Positions 25,744 through 34,509 of a stretch of 64,000 bases of DNA are shown in pieces (position 1 is the stretch's first letter; the number at the start of each line of letters is the position of its first letter). The position numbers were made by a program, and so were the translations under genes. Below the pieces are notes generated by a model, which had not been told where the DNA came from, did no database searches, and saw nothing but the letters and a program-made list of their open reading frames with translations. Origin of the DNA: Kineosporia sp. R_H_3 (GTDB taxonomy: Bacteria; Actinomycetota; Actinomycetes; Actinomycetales; Kineosporiaceae); assembly GCF_002198675.1 (NCBI RefSeq), contig NZ_MWLL01000013.1, forward strand, positions 1 through 64,000, read 5' to 3'.

Positions 25744-26169
25744 TCAGACGGGCATGCGCGCGTGGTGGTCCTGGAGCAGGTCGTGGGCGTCGTCCAGCGT
25801 GGCGGTCTCGTAGACGGCGAATCCCCATGCCCGGCCGTGCTGCTGCCAGCGTTGGGTGCCCATCCTGGTGTGGGCGTCGCGGGGCAGGACCGTGACGATG
25901 GCGGCGAGGCCGCCTGCGCGGTAGCGGGGGTAGACGAACCGGTTGACGTAGTCGTGGTCGCGGGCGGACGGGGAGCCGGTGGCGGCCTGGACGTCGACGA
26001 CGATGAAGCGGGCCCGGCCCGCCTCGACCAGGTCGGCCTGCGCATCGAGGCTGTCCCGGAACGTGGTGTGGTCACCGAACCGGGTCCAGCGCACCACGAT
26101 CTCTGCGGGGTTCGCGTCGAACCAGACGCTGACCTCCCCGGGTGCCTCGTACACAACCGTCGCCGTCAT
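25744..26169 (-). CDS. hypothetical protein, alpha/beta (STAS-like) fold suggested
   Basis: ATG 26169 with GGAG/AGGA about 12 bp upstream gives 141 residues; the longer open frame upstream lacks coding character. Alternating strands and helices (AEIVVRWTRFGDHTTFRDSL, RARFIVVDVQ, GGLAAIVTVLP, RAWGFAVYETATLDDAHDLL) resemble STAS or SpoIIAA-like single-domain proteins, but no diagnostic motif is seen. Its stop codon sits directly at the right end of IS256, so the C-terminus may have been trimmed or replaced by the insertion. Confidence 0.6.
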   Translation of the reverse strand: MTATVVYEAPGEVSVWFDANPAEIVVRWTRFGDHTTFRDSLDAQADLVEAGRARFIVVDVQAATGSPSARDHDYVNRFVYPRYRAGGLAAIVTVLPRDAHTRMGTQRWQQHGRAWGFAVYETATLDDAHDLLQDHHARMPV

Positions 26170-26400
26170 GGTGGTGGTCCTGCTCCGTGTCCGCCTCATT
26201 CGCCGATGGTGGTCACCGGCTCTGACTGAAGGATGGAGCACAATGGTTCGGCGCGCATCGCCCACGAGAGTGAGGAACGGTGGCGTTCGGGTAGCGACGC
26301 CGCTGGGCCTTTCGAGTAGCTGAAACGGGCCCTGCGGGACGCGGTCGTCACCCAGCTCCTTCCGGTTACTACGAGCCCGACCAGAGCGGTCGGCGGGGGC

Positions 26401-26505
26401 CGAAGGCCGCTGTACGGGTCGCTGAAGATGTGGGGGCACCTGCGCCGTCTGGCCATCAAAGGGGTGTCGCGCTGCCAGGTCGAGCGGCCGATGCGGGCAA
26501 CGGGC
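26401..26505 (+). pseudogene. relic of an IS3-family transposase (OrfB HTH_21 region)
   Basis: The frame starting at 26410 reads LYGSLKMWGHLRRLAIKGVS then RCQVERPMRATG. It matches the HTH_21 pattern YGxRKVWxxLRRxGxxVxRxTVERLMRxxG of IS3-group OrfB proteins. No start, DDE core or second ORF remains. The rest of 26170-26653 holds no gene that I can support. Confidence 0.6.
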
Positions 26506-26653
26506 GCCGAGTCCACCGACGAGCGCATGCGGGATGTACGGCGGGCACCGTCGGACGGCAGACCCATGGACCGGAGATGATGGCGGGGCACGAGGGGACG
26601 GGTGCAGACCTCCTCGCGGTCGTCCGAAGGATCGGCGATTGCCGGATCGCGGC

Positions 26654-26665
26654 TATCGTGAGGTC
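26654..26665 (+). promoter_or_regulatory. -10 element of a leaderless promoter
   Basis: TATCGT (26654-26659) ends six bases before ATG 26666, the same hexamer and spacing as upstream of the XRE gene at 5653. The -35 is not recognisable. Confidence 0.4.
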
Positions 26666-26752
26666 ATGTCGCAGTTGATGGCTGTCGTGGCAGCCCGCGA
26701 CGCCGGTTCGGGCAACGCGACCCGTCCGCGGGGATCGGGTCCTCGACGGTGA
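26666..26752 (+). CDS. short leader ORF (28 codons) coupled to the DUF3592-like gene
   Basis: The frame encodes MSQLMAVVAARDAGSGNATR followed by PRGSGPRR and stops at TGA 26750-26752. The stop overlaps the GTG start of the next gene (GTGA), which suggests translational coupling. The next gene has no ribosome site of its own. A leaderless start at 26666 is supported only by the TATCGT hexamer. It could be a regulatory leader peptide, or the remnant of a longer N-terminus after a frameshift. Confidence 0.35.
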   Translation: MSQLMAVVAARDAGSGNATRPRGSGPRR

Positions 26753-27156
26753 CCGTGTTGTGGGTCCTGTTCGGGGCCGGTTGGCTCGTCAGCGGTACGT
26801 CGATTCTCGTCCGTGAGGGTCGGCTGCTGCATCGCCGTCGGGGTTGTCGGCCCGCGGTCGGCCAGGTCCTGGCGGTGCGCAAGGACCGATCGACCGGGCA
26901 GTGGCTCTTTCGCCCGACCGTCAGCGTTCTCGACGCTCACGGTGCGACGGTGACGGTCGAGACCTTGAACCCGTCGCACCGCCCTGACATGGCACCGGGT
27001 GACTTCGTCAACCTGCTGGTCGACCCGATCAACGGCACCGCAGTGCAATTGGCGGACAGGACCGTGCAGATCATCAACATGGCCCTCGGCGCTGCTGCGG
27101 TGATGATCGGTGCCGGCATGCTCGCGGTCGTCACGGTGTGGGGTCTGCGGCGCTGA
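26749..27156 (+). CDS. DUF3592-like membrane protein
   Basis: The 135-residue protein starts at GTG 26749. It has an N-terminal membrane helix (VLWVLFGAGWLVSGTSILV, about residues 3-21) and a C-terminal one (MALGAAAVMIGAGMLAVVTV, about 111-130). Between them is a soluble beta-rich loop (FRPTVSVLDAHGATVTVET, DFVNLLVDPING), the layout of DUF3592 proteins. The function of that family is unknown. No partner gene is evident; the next gene is a convergent, broken lipoprotein gene. Confidence 0.65.
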   Translation: MTVLWVLFGAGWLVSGTSILVREGRLLHRRRGCRPAVGQVLAVRKDRSTGQWLFRPTVSVLDAHGATVTVETLNPSHRPDMAPGDFVNLLVDPINGTAVQLADRTVQIINMALGAAAVMIGAGMLAVVTVWGLRR

Positions 27157-27182
27157 GACCCGTTCCCGCGGGCCGCGGGTGC

Positions 27183-28061
27183 TCAGCACGTCCGGTCTGT
27201 GCTGAACCTGCAGAGTGCTGCTGACACGCCGTCCGCGACCTGTTGCACGAGTTGCGCGGGGACGTCGCCGTCGCCGACGAACACCCGGGTCACCGACACC
27301 ACCGTTCCGACCTGCTGCACGACGACGGCCCTGACCGCGGAGCCCTGCCCCGTCGCCTCACGCAGCGCGACGCCGTGGGGCACCGTCACGTCGGACCGCT
27401 CGGCCGGGGTGTCGCAGCCGGCGAAGGCACGCAGGTCCTTGACCCAGGAGGCCGCGCCGTCGGCCGAGTCGAAGCGCAGGAGCTGCTGGCGGGTCCCGGC
27501 CGGCAGCGTCGCGGCCGAGTCGATCAGCGCACCGGCGAGAGCCTGGCTCGGCGTCGGACGGGCGCCTGCCGGGAAGCAGGGGAGGTAGGCGAGAACCGGG
27601 TCCTGCGGAGGCGGGACGGCGGAGTCGGTCGTCCAGTCCGGTCCGAGGGCCGAACCGGGCATCAGGTCCGTGGTTCGCAGGCTCGTCGCAGCCGGGCCGG
27701 TGGGCAGGGTGCGACCCGTGGCGCGTTCGAGCAGCCGCGCACCGACGCGGACCGCGACGGCGTCCTGCTCGACGCTCTCACCGAAGGACGCCGTCGCCTC
27801 GATCCCTGTCGTCCCGGCCTGAACCGCGAACCGGTAGGTGGCCCAGGGCGTCTCGGCCTTGGCGGGATCGCCGTTGCGTCGCTGGAGCAGCAGGCCGGCG
27901 CTGTCCGTCAGAGTCGTCCATGTCGGCCCGGTGCACCGGCTCTCGGGCCGCAACCGGTCCGAGACCACCTCCTGGACCACGGGACCCTCGGTCGGCACAG
28001 GCCGGCCGTCGGCCCCGACCTCGACCAGCTGGACGACTTCGTCCGGGCCGCCTGCACTGCA
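27183..28061 (-). pseudogene. secreted lipoprotein-like gene truncated at its signal peptide
   Basis: About 290 residues of an extracellular protein remain, beginning at the Cys of CSAGGPDEVV, which looks like the lipobox cysteine. The preceding signal peptide is absent, because the frame upstream is antisense to an acyl-CoA dehydrogenase fragment. Four more cysteines (SRCTG, LPCFP, AGCDT, ALCRF) and a final RTC suggest disulfides. The body (SDVTVPHGVALREATGQG, VVVSVTRVFVGDG) resembles sensor-type extracellular domains of PknH-like or related lipoproteins. With no export signal it is probably dead. Confidence 0.6.
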
Positions 28062-28503
28062 GGTCATCGCAAGCGTGGCGTTCCCGATCATCTCCGGCGT
28101 GTACCTCGGTGTCGCCGAGGCCGCGTACACGGCAGCGCTGAGCATCGCCAGGGGCCGGGCCGAGGATCCGTTGCTGCAGCGCACGATCGGGCTCATGCGA
28201 CACAGGCTGCAGGTCGCGCAGTGGTCGCTGGACGGCGCGCTGGCCGTCGTCGGGGACGACCCTGCCCCCTCCGCCGAGTGCTTCCTGGCGGCGATGGCGG
28301 CGAAGGCCGAGGTGGCCTCTGCGGGGGCGGACGTCTGCAGCTTGGCGATGGACGTCGCCGGCGGCCAGGCGTACTTCAAGGGGTCGGTCATAGAACGTGC
28401 CTACCGCGACATCCGCGCTGCGCCGTTCCACCCGCTGACGCCGGAGGTCACGCACGTCGAGGCGGGGCGGCACGCGCTCGGGGCGCCGGGACTACTTCGG
28501 TAG
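28062..28503 (+). pseudogene. acyl-CoA dehydrogenase-like, C-terminal fragment
   Basis: From about 28062 the plus strand encodes FPIISGVYLGVAEAAYTAAL, LMRHRLQVAQWSLDGAL and VCSLAMDVAGGQAYFKGSVIE, then AYRDIRAAPFHPLTPE. This is the last ~145 residues of the C-terminal helical domain of an acyl-CoA dehydrogenase-like flavoprotein. The N-terminal and middle domains, including the catalytic base and most of the FAD site, are absent. The fragment is fused head-to-head with the truncated lipoprotein gene, so one rearrangement or deletion damaged both. Confidence 0.7.
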
Positions 28504-28646
28504 CGCCTGAAGGGCGGTGGCGTCCGGGCTCGTTCAACCCCGCGGCTCCGGATCGGCGCACACTCAGGCGAGCCGCCGGGCGGGACCGGTGTGCACCTGC
28601 CGTCCGACGAGGCCACGCCGGGGACGGCGCCCTGCGCGGTAGTTGG

Positions 28647-30470
28647 TCACGGGGAGCCATGGTCGCGCCATCGGCTTCGGACGTCGGTGATCGCGGCGTT
28701 CAGGACGTCACTGCCGTCGCGATCGCTCGAGCGCGCAGCAGGGTCTGCGCAGTAGTGCGCGTAATGTACGAGTACGTCGATCTGATCGTGTGGCCAGCAC
28801 GAGTCGATGCCGGTGCGCACTGCGTCGAAGACGGAGCCGACGGTCCAGCCCGGTCTGCGGTCCGCGAGGATGATGACGAACTCTCCGCTGCTGAGGCGAG
28901 CGACGGCAGCGGCGTCAGGGACGGCGTCCGTCAGGGCCTTCGCGGTGTCCTTGAGAAGCCGGTCGCCCCGAGGCCGCCCCAAGGTGGCGTTGACGGTCTC
29001 GATCGCGAGGTCGCAGACAATGACGATGACGTGCCGGTCCGGCGGGCAGCTCAGCAGGATCTGGTGCAGCGCGGTCTCGAGTCCGAGCCGGTTGCGCAAC
29101 CCGGTCAACGGGTCCCGGCGCGCGGCCAGCTCGGCGGAGTTCCGTTGCTGCTGCAGGCGTTCGCGTTCGCGCTCCTCGGCTGTGACGTCCCGGCAGATCA
29201 CCGCGATCCGGCCGCCGGCAGTGGGGGAGGCGGTCACCAACATGACGACGTCCCGAGGAGGTTCTCCACCGGAGTCGGCTGGTGACCTCGTCGTCAGCCG
29301 GGCCTGGTGGCGCTGTCGTGAACGGGCCACGGTGCCGACCAGGGTGAGCAGCTCGCTCCTGCATGAGGCCGGGACCACGTGCTCCAAGGGAGCCCCGGCT
29401 GCATGCGACTCGTCGATATCGAGGAAGCCGGCCGCCGCCTGGTTGATGAACACGCATGTCGGGCCGTGCTGCCCGAGAGGGCTGTCCGACGTCGCGGCAG
29501 GGGGCCGGTGGTCGTGCCCGTCACTGCGGGCGTCGGAGCCATCGACGAGCAGGACCGGGTCCGGTAGTGACGCCAGGATGTCGTGCAAGAGGTCCCATGC
29601 GGTCTGCGCGCGGGCGTATGCGTCCATGAGGACGCCCTCGGCCTGCACCTGCGTGGAGATGTCCCGCCACGTCACGACGACCCGCGTCGGGTCCAGGCGG
29701 GCGGCGACGACATCCAGGATGCTCTCCCAGCCCGGCAGCTCGACCACGATCCGGCGTCGGTGCAGGCCGGGGCCGGCGCTCGACCTCGTGACCAGGTCCC
29801 GCAGCGGGATCGCGACCTCGGGCGGAGCCATCTCCTCGAGCGACCGTCCGCGCAGCAGCGGAGGGTCGATCTGGTACGCCGTGGCACCCACCTTGTTGAT
29901 CATCTGCAGTGTGATCGACTGTTCTGTGGCCGGCTCGGGGCCGCGGCGATGGACCCTGAAGATCGCGAAGCCGTCCGGACTGGCGTCCAGTGCAGCCGGC
30001 AGCCACCGCCAGTCGGCGTCCTCGTCGAGGGTGTCCGACCTGTCGCTTCCGTCTGCGTGGCGGTCGTTCGAGGCATCGTGCAGTCGCAGCAAGGTCGCAG
30101 GTCGGCCGTTGTTGCCCGCATGCTGGCCTAGGACGACGCCCTCGACCCACCGATACTCACCATCGCTGCAGAGTAGTCTTCGCCGCTTGAACCGCCGTGG
30201 CGGCCCGGTCGATGGTGACGGTGGATCGACGAGCAGGGCGTCCGCGGGATGCACCAGCGACGCCACGGGGCGCCCGAGGAGCTGGCTGGCAGTCCATCCG
30301 AGCAGCCCCGACACCGATGGGGAGACCCATGTGATCGCCTCGGCCTCGACTACGACGAGGACTCCGACTGAGAGCACGGTGTCCGTCACCCATGGCGGGG
30401 CGCTCCGGGCGGCAATCGGTGAGCTCGACACTGTCGACCACCCTGCCTCTCGTGCAGTAGCGCCAGTCAT
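28647..30470 (-). CDS. PAS-containing protein with degenerate GGDEF domain
   Basis: The 607-residue soluble protein starts at ATG 30470. Three PAS-like regions are visible: about residues 30-125 (VVVEAEAITWVSPSVSGLLG), 160-270 and 305-420. The GGDEF domain follows (RDPLTGLRNRLGLETALHQI) but its signature reads RLSSGEFVIIL, SSGEF instead of GGDEF. The metal-binding strand is DLAIETVN instead of DLDxFKxxN. Diguanylate cyclase activity is therefore unlikely; a GTP- or c-di-GMP-sensing or partner-binding role is more probable. It diverges from the LAL regulator at 30906. Confidence 0.85.
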   Translation of the reverse strand: MTGATAREAGWSTVSSSPIAARSAPPWVTDTVLSVGVLVVVEAEAITWVSPSVSGLLGWTASQLLGRPVASLVHPADALLVDPPSPSTGPPRRFKRRRLLCSDGEYRWVEGVVLGQHAGNNGRPATLLRLHDASNDRHADGSDRSDTLDEDADWRWLPAALDASPDGFAIFRVHRRGPEPATEQSITLQMINKVGATAYQIDPPLLRGRSLEEMAPPEVAIPLRDLVTRSSAGPGLHRRRIVVELPGWESILDVVAARLDPTRVVVTWRDISTQVQAEGVLMDAYARAQTAWDLLHDILASLPDPVLLVDGSDARSDGHDHRPPAATSDSPLGQHGPTCVFINQAAAGFLDIDESHAAGAPLEHVVPASCRSELLTLVGTVARSRQRHQARLTTRSPADSGGEPPRDVVMLVTASPTAGGRIAVICRDVTAEERERERLQQQRNSAELAARRDPLTGLRNRLGLETALHQILLSCPPDRHVIVIVCDLAIETVNATLGRPRGDRLLKDTAKALTDAVPDAAAVARLSSGEFVIILADRRPGWTVGSVFDAVRTGIDSCWPHDQIDVLVHYAHYCADPAARSSDRDGSDVLNAAITDVRSRWRDHGSP

Positions 30471-30905
30471 GTATCGCTGCGGCGGCCGCCGCTCCGAAGC
30501 AAGGTAACGGTCACGCGCGCCTAACTTGCGGCGACACGGTCGTCACCACCATGATCGACTGTCGCCGGGGCGCGGCCATCAGTGCACCCGAGGTCGACGG
30601 GTCTCCGTCGAGCGTCCGTGAGCGTCTCTGCGACCCAGTCGCAGCCGTGGTGGCGGCCGGCTGCACGGCCGCCGGGCCGCCGCGCTCGCTGCCCGAAGGT
30701 GCACCATGAGGCAGCGGTCGCCGGCGGTGCTGAGCCGGGTCAGCGACCCGGGGGCGGCATCGAAACCGGTGGCGAAGATCATGGTGAACGGGGCGGCAGC
30801 AGCGTGAACCACCGCGGCGAGGTGTCCGCCCGCGGCTGTCCGTTCACCAGGCTCGGGAGCCTTGACGGTATGTGCTGGCGCGGAGCAGCCTCCTAGCATC
30901 GGCTG
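30471..30905. other. divergent intergenic region with a leaderless promoter
   Basis: No gene is supported in these 435 bp. TAGCAT at 30894-30899 ends six bases before GTG 30906, a probable leaderless -10. TTGACG at 30862-30867 is too far upstream to pair with it at normal spacing. Confidence 0.4.
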
Positions 30906-33530
30906 GTGCGGCTCCTTGAACGGGACCAGCAGGTCGCGGCGGTGCACGGCTACCTCGCCGAGGCCGCGGACAGTCATGGCCGGATGGTCTTCGTCGCCGG
31001 GGAGGCGGGGGTCGGCAAGACCTCGTTCGTGGGCCGAGTCGTGCAGGAGGCGGCAGACATGGCCCGCGTCGCCGTCGGTGGTTGCGACGGGTCCTCGACG
31101 CCGGCGCCGCTGGGCCCGCTGATCGAGATGCTGCCGCGGCTACCGGCGCAGGTGTGGCCTCCGGGGGCGACCAGGCACGAGGTCTTCGCCCGGCTGGTCA
31201 CCGCTCTGAGGGAGCCCGGTCTCGGTGAGCCGTTCCTCCTGGTGGTGGAGGACGCGCACTGGGCGGACGAGGCGACGCTGGACCTGGTCCGCCATCTCGC
31301 CCGCCGCGTCCATGCATGCCGGGCGCTGGTGCTCGTCACGTACCGCCCGGAGGACGTCGTGACGGGGCACCCGTTGCGTGTGGTCCTCGGGGACGCCGCG
31401 ACAGCGGCTGGTGCCCGGCGTCTGGATCTTCCGGGTCTGTCGCGCTCGGCGGTGGGGCACCTCGCACGGGAGTACGCCCTCGCGAACCCGGACGCCGCTC
31501 CGGCGGATGTCGACCGCCTGCACCGGGTGAGCGGGGGTAACCCGTTCTTCGTCACCGAGGTGCTCTCGGCCGGTACCGGTGCGGTTCCGCCGACCGTCCG
31601 GGATGCCGTCCAGGCCCGGGTGTCCCGGCTGACCCCGCCGGCCCGCGCCGCGCTGGACGCCGTGGCCCTGTGCGGGGCGCAGGCGGACATGCATCTGCTG
31701 GAGCACGTTCTGGACGACGGCCCGGAAGTGCTCGACGAGCCCCTTCAGCGCGGACTTCTCACCGCTTCCTCCGGCCAGGTGGCGTTCCGGCACGAACTGG
31801 CACGCTTGGCTGTGGCCGAGCCGATGCCGGCGTTCCGGCGCGTCGCGATCCACCGCCGGATCCTGGCCGCCCTGTTGGAGCGCGCGGCAGACGGCGCGCT
31901 CGATCACGCGCGCGTCGCGCACCACGCCGAGGCCGCCGGCGACACCGCGGCCGTGCTGAAGCACGCTCCTCTGGCGGCCGCACGAGCAGCAGACCTGGGG
32001 GCGCACCGCGAAGCGGTCCATCAGTACCGCCGCACCCTGCGATGCGCCCACGGTCCGGCGGACGGTCGCCGCGCGGACCTGCTGTGGGCGCTGGGCTACG
32101 AGTGCTACCTCACCGACCAGGTCGAGGATGCACTGCGCGCGATCCAGGAGGCTCTGGAGATCTGGGCGGCGTCCGGTGACACGGTCAGGGTCGGCGACGC
32201 CCATCGCTGCCTGTCCCGTCTGCACTGGTTCGCAGGGCGCAACGACGTGTCCGAACGGCAGGCAGAGCTTGCAGTGCAGGCGCTCGAGGGGTCGGGCACC
32301 GTCGAGCTCGCCATGGCCTACAGCAACGTCGCGCAGCTTCGGATGCTGTCGTCGGACGTGCACGGAACCAGGCTCTGGGGACGGCGTGCCCTGGCCGCGC
32401 TGGACGACCTGCCGGACGGGCGGAAGCGGGCCGAGGTCCGGGTGCACGCGTTGAACAACCTCGGAACGGCGGAGGTCGTGTCCGGCGACTTCGACGCGGG
32501 CATCCGGATGCTCACCACGAGCCTGGAGCAGGCCCGGGTGGCCGACCTGCACGAGCACGCCGCGCGCGCCTACTGCAACCTCGTGTCCTGTGCCGTCGCC
32601 CAGCGCAGGCACACCGACGCCGCGGAGCGGTTGGAGGCAGGGCTGGAGTACTGCATCGACCGCGACCTGGACGCCTGGACGCTCTACCTGCAGGGCCTGC
32701 AGGCGCAGCTCCTGCTCAACCGCGGGCAGACGACCGCGGCTCGGGACTGCGCCGAGAAGGTGCTGCAGCGCACCGAGTCCGCGCCGACCAGCCAGGTCGA
32801 ACCGCTGGTCGTCCAGGCGCTGTCCCTGGCCCGGAGCGGCGACCACCGATGGCAGCAGCCGATGGAGCGTGCGGTCCGGCTGGCCGACGGGATCGGGGAG
32901 ATCCAGCGTCTCGGGCCCGTCACCGCCGCCCGCTGCGAGATCGCCTGGTTGTCCGGTGACGCCGAGAGTGCGCGACGGTACGCCGCCGAGACCTGGCCGA
33001 AGGCGACAGCGGCCGACTGCCCGTGGAACAGGGGATCGGTCGCCACCTGGCTCGGCGACCCGACGGCCGGTGACGGCGCTGCGCTGGCTCCGCCGTACGC
33101 CCTCGAGGTGGCCGGTCGCTGGGGCGAGGCCGCGCAGCGGTGGAAGCAGCTGGGATGCCCCTACGAGCACGCCCTGGCGCTGGCGCGCAGCGGTGAGCGC
33201 GCGGCGATGACCGAGGCGGTCGAGTGCTTCGACGCGTTGTCCGCGACCGGGGCGGCCGCCCGGACCCGGGCGCTTCTGCGAGCCAACGGCTGGTCGGTTC
33301 CCCGCGTTCCGCGGGCCTGCGACCAGCCGCACCCCGACGGGCTCAGCGCCCGCGAGGCTCAGGTGCTGGAGCTGTTGGCGGAGGGCCTGCCGGACGCTGT
33401 GATCGCCGAGAGGCTCGTCCTGTCACGACGGACCGTCGAGCACCACGTCGCTTCCGTCCTGCGCAAGCTCGGGGTGCGGTCCCGTCGCGAGGCCGCCTCG
33501 CGCTCGCAAGCCCGACCCGGTCACCCCTGA
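30906..33530 (+). CDS. LuxR-family ATP-binding regulator (LAL type)
   Basis: The protein is 874 residues, typical for large ATP-binding regulators of the LuxR family. MRLLERDQQVAAVHGYL precedes Walker A GEAGVGKTS (residues 32-40); LLVVEDAHWADEATLDLV near residue 115 is Walker B. A long TPR-like helical middle region spans about 300-780. The LuxR helix-turn-helix is at about 810-866 (LSAREAQVLELLAEGLPDAV, SRRTVEHHVASVLRKLGV). Such proteins activate catabolic or secondary-metabolite genes after binding a ligand and ATP. The small nickel-binding-type gene downstream is a possible target, but no operator is visible. Confidence 0.92.
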   Translation: MRLLERDQQVAAVHGYLAEAADSHGRMVFVAGEAGVGKTSFVGRVVQEAADMARVAVGGCDGSSTPAPLGPLIEMLPRLPAQVWPPGATRHEVFARLVTALREPGLGEPFLLVVEDAHWADEATLDLVRHLARRVHACRALVLVTYRPEDVVTGHPLRVVLGDAATAAGARRLDLPGLSRSAVGHLAREYALANPDAAPADVDRLHRVSGGNPFFVTEVLSAGTGAVPPTVRDAVQARVSRLTPPARAALDAVALCGAQADMHLLEHVLDDGPEVLDEPLQRGLLTASSGQVAFRHELARLAVAEPMPAFRRVAIHRRILAALLERAADGALDHARVAHHAEAAGDTAAVLKHAPLAAARAADLGAHREAVHQYRRTLRCAHGPADGRRADLLWALGYECYLTDQVEDALRAIQEALEIWAASGDTVRVGDAHRCLSRLHWFAGRNDVSERQAELAVQALEGSGTVELAMAYSNVAQLRMLSSDVHGTRLWGRRALAALDDLPDGRKRAEVRVHALNNLGTAEVVSGDFDAGIRMLTTSLEQARVADLHEHAARAYCNLVSCAVAQRRHTDAAERLEAGLEYCIDRDLDAWTLYLQGLQAQLLLNRGQTTAARDCAEKVLQRTESAPTSQVEPLVVQALSLARSGDHRWQQPMERAVRLADGIGEIQRLGPVTAARCEIAWLSGDAESARRYAAETWPKATAADCPWNRGSVATWLGDPTAGDGAALAPPYALEVAGRWGEAAQRWKQLGCPYEHALALARSGERAAMTEAVECFDALSATGAAARTRALLRANGWSVPRVPRACDQPHPDGLSAREAQVLELLAEGLPDAVIAERLVLSRRTVEHHVASVLRKLGVRSRREAASRSQARPGHP

Positions 33531-33688
33531 GCCCGGGGCTGCAGCGGCTGTCACGCTCCTCGGTAGGTACCGCGGGCGGTCCGGATGGGTAGTCCTCACG
33601 GATGTGGCGCCGTCCCGTCGATCGGTAGACCAGAGGCAGGCGACCAGCGGTGCGTCCGCGCCGCGCCGCCACGAGGAAGGACCGCGAG

Positions 33689-33940
33689 ATGCCTCTGTTC
33701 ATGGACGTCCACCACCTCGGCGACGGAGTCACGATGGACGCCGTCGCCAAGGCCCATCAGGCCGACCTCGCCACCCAGGAGGGCCACGACGTGCGCTACC
33801 TGCGGTACTGGGTCGACGAGTCCGGCGGTCAGGTCTTCTGCCTGGTCGAGGCCCCGGACGCCGACGCGGCGAACCTGGTGCACCGCGAGGCGCACGGACT
33901 GGTCGCCGACGCGATCTACCAGGTGCGGGAAGGGGCCTGA
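33689..33940 (+). CDS. SCO4226-like small protein (DUF4242, nickel-binding type)
   Basis: ATG 33689 has GAGGAAGGA upstream and gives 83 residues; the longer frame from 33650 lacks such a site. The sequence MPLFMDVHHLGDGVTMDAVA, HQADLATQEGHDVRYLRYW and VFCLVEAPDADAANLVHREA matches the DUF4242/SCO4226 ferredoxin-like fold, whose Streptomyces member binds nickel. The His pairs (MDVHH, VHREAHG) fit metal binding. It lies 3 bp before a secreted protein gene, so they form an operon. Confidence 0.8.
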   Translation: MPLFMDVHHLGDGVTMDAVAKAHQADLATQEGHDVRYLRYWVDESGGQVFCLVEAPDADAANLVHREAHGLVADAIYQVREGA

Positions 33941-33943
33941 CCC

Positions 33944-34498
33944 ATGCCCGCTCGCCGCACGATCACGCTCACCGGCGTCACCGCCGTCCTCGCCACCGCT
34001 GCCGCACTGACCGGCGGCCTGGTCCCCGGCATCGCAGCTGTCGGGGGCTCCGACCCGCTCGGCCAGGTCCGCCAGGCCACCCGGGCCTACCGCGACGTCG
34101 ACCGGGCGGTCGCCGCCGGCTACGTGCAGTTCTTCGGCTGCGTGCACGAACCGCTGGCCGGCGCGATGGGCACGCACTTCGTCAACCAGGCGCTGGTCGG
34201 CGACGGAACGATCGAGGCCACCCGGCCCGAGGCGCTGATGTACGACGTCCGCCCCGACGGCCGGCTCGAGCTGCTGGGCGCCGAGTACGTCGTCTTCAAG
34301 GACGCGTGGGACGCAAGACACAGCGCACCACCACGCCTCTTCGGGCAGACCTTCGTCACTGTCGCGACGCCGAACCGCTACGGACTGCCCGCCTTCTACG
34401 AACTGCACGCATGGGCCTGGAAGACCAACCCGACCGGGGCGACCAAGGACTGGAACCCCAGGGTCCTGTGTGTCAGCACCGAGGGCCACACGACATGA
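33944..34498 (+). CDS. secreted protein of unknown function
   Basis: The 184-residue product has a Sec signal peptide (basic MPARRTITL, then a hydrophobic run to about residue 30 ending GIAAVGG). The mature part is VRQATRAYRDVDRAVAAGYV, FFGCVHEPLAGAMGTHFVNQ, EALMYDVRPDGRLELLGAEYV and AFYELHAWAWKTNPTGATKD, with His/Cys-rich patches that could bind metal. I recognise this only as a conserved exported hypothetical type. It is probably co-transcribed with the DUF4242 gene 3 bp upstream. Confidence 0.75.
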   Translation: MPARRTITLTGVTAVLATAAALTGGLVPGIAAVGGSDPLGQVRQATRAYRDVDRAVAAGYVQFFGCVHEPLAGAMGTHFVNQALVGDGTIEATRPEALMYDVRPDGRLELLGAEYVVFKDAWDARHSAPPRLFGQTFVTVATPNRYGLPAFYELHAWAWKTNPTGATKDWNPRVLCVSTEGHTT

Positions 34499-34509
34499 CC
34501 CAGCGAGCA

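Noticed and set aside
26170-26650. Possible genes upstream of the STAS-like protein
   Set aside because: Only a short IS3 transposase relic is recognisable; the remaining frames lack start signals and coding pattern.
31140-33332. 730-codon minus-strand frame opposite the LAL regulator
   Set aside because: It is the antisense shadow of a gene with Walker and LuxR motifs; it has no domain of its own.
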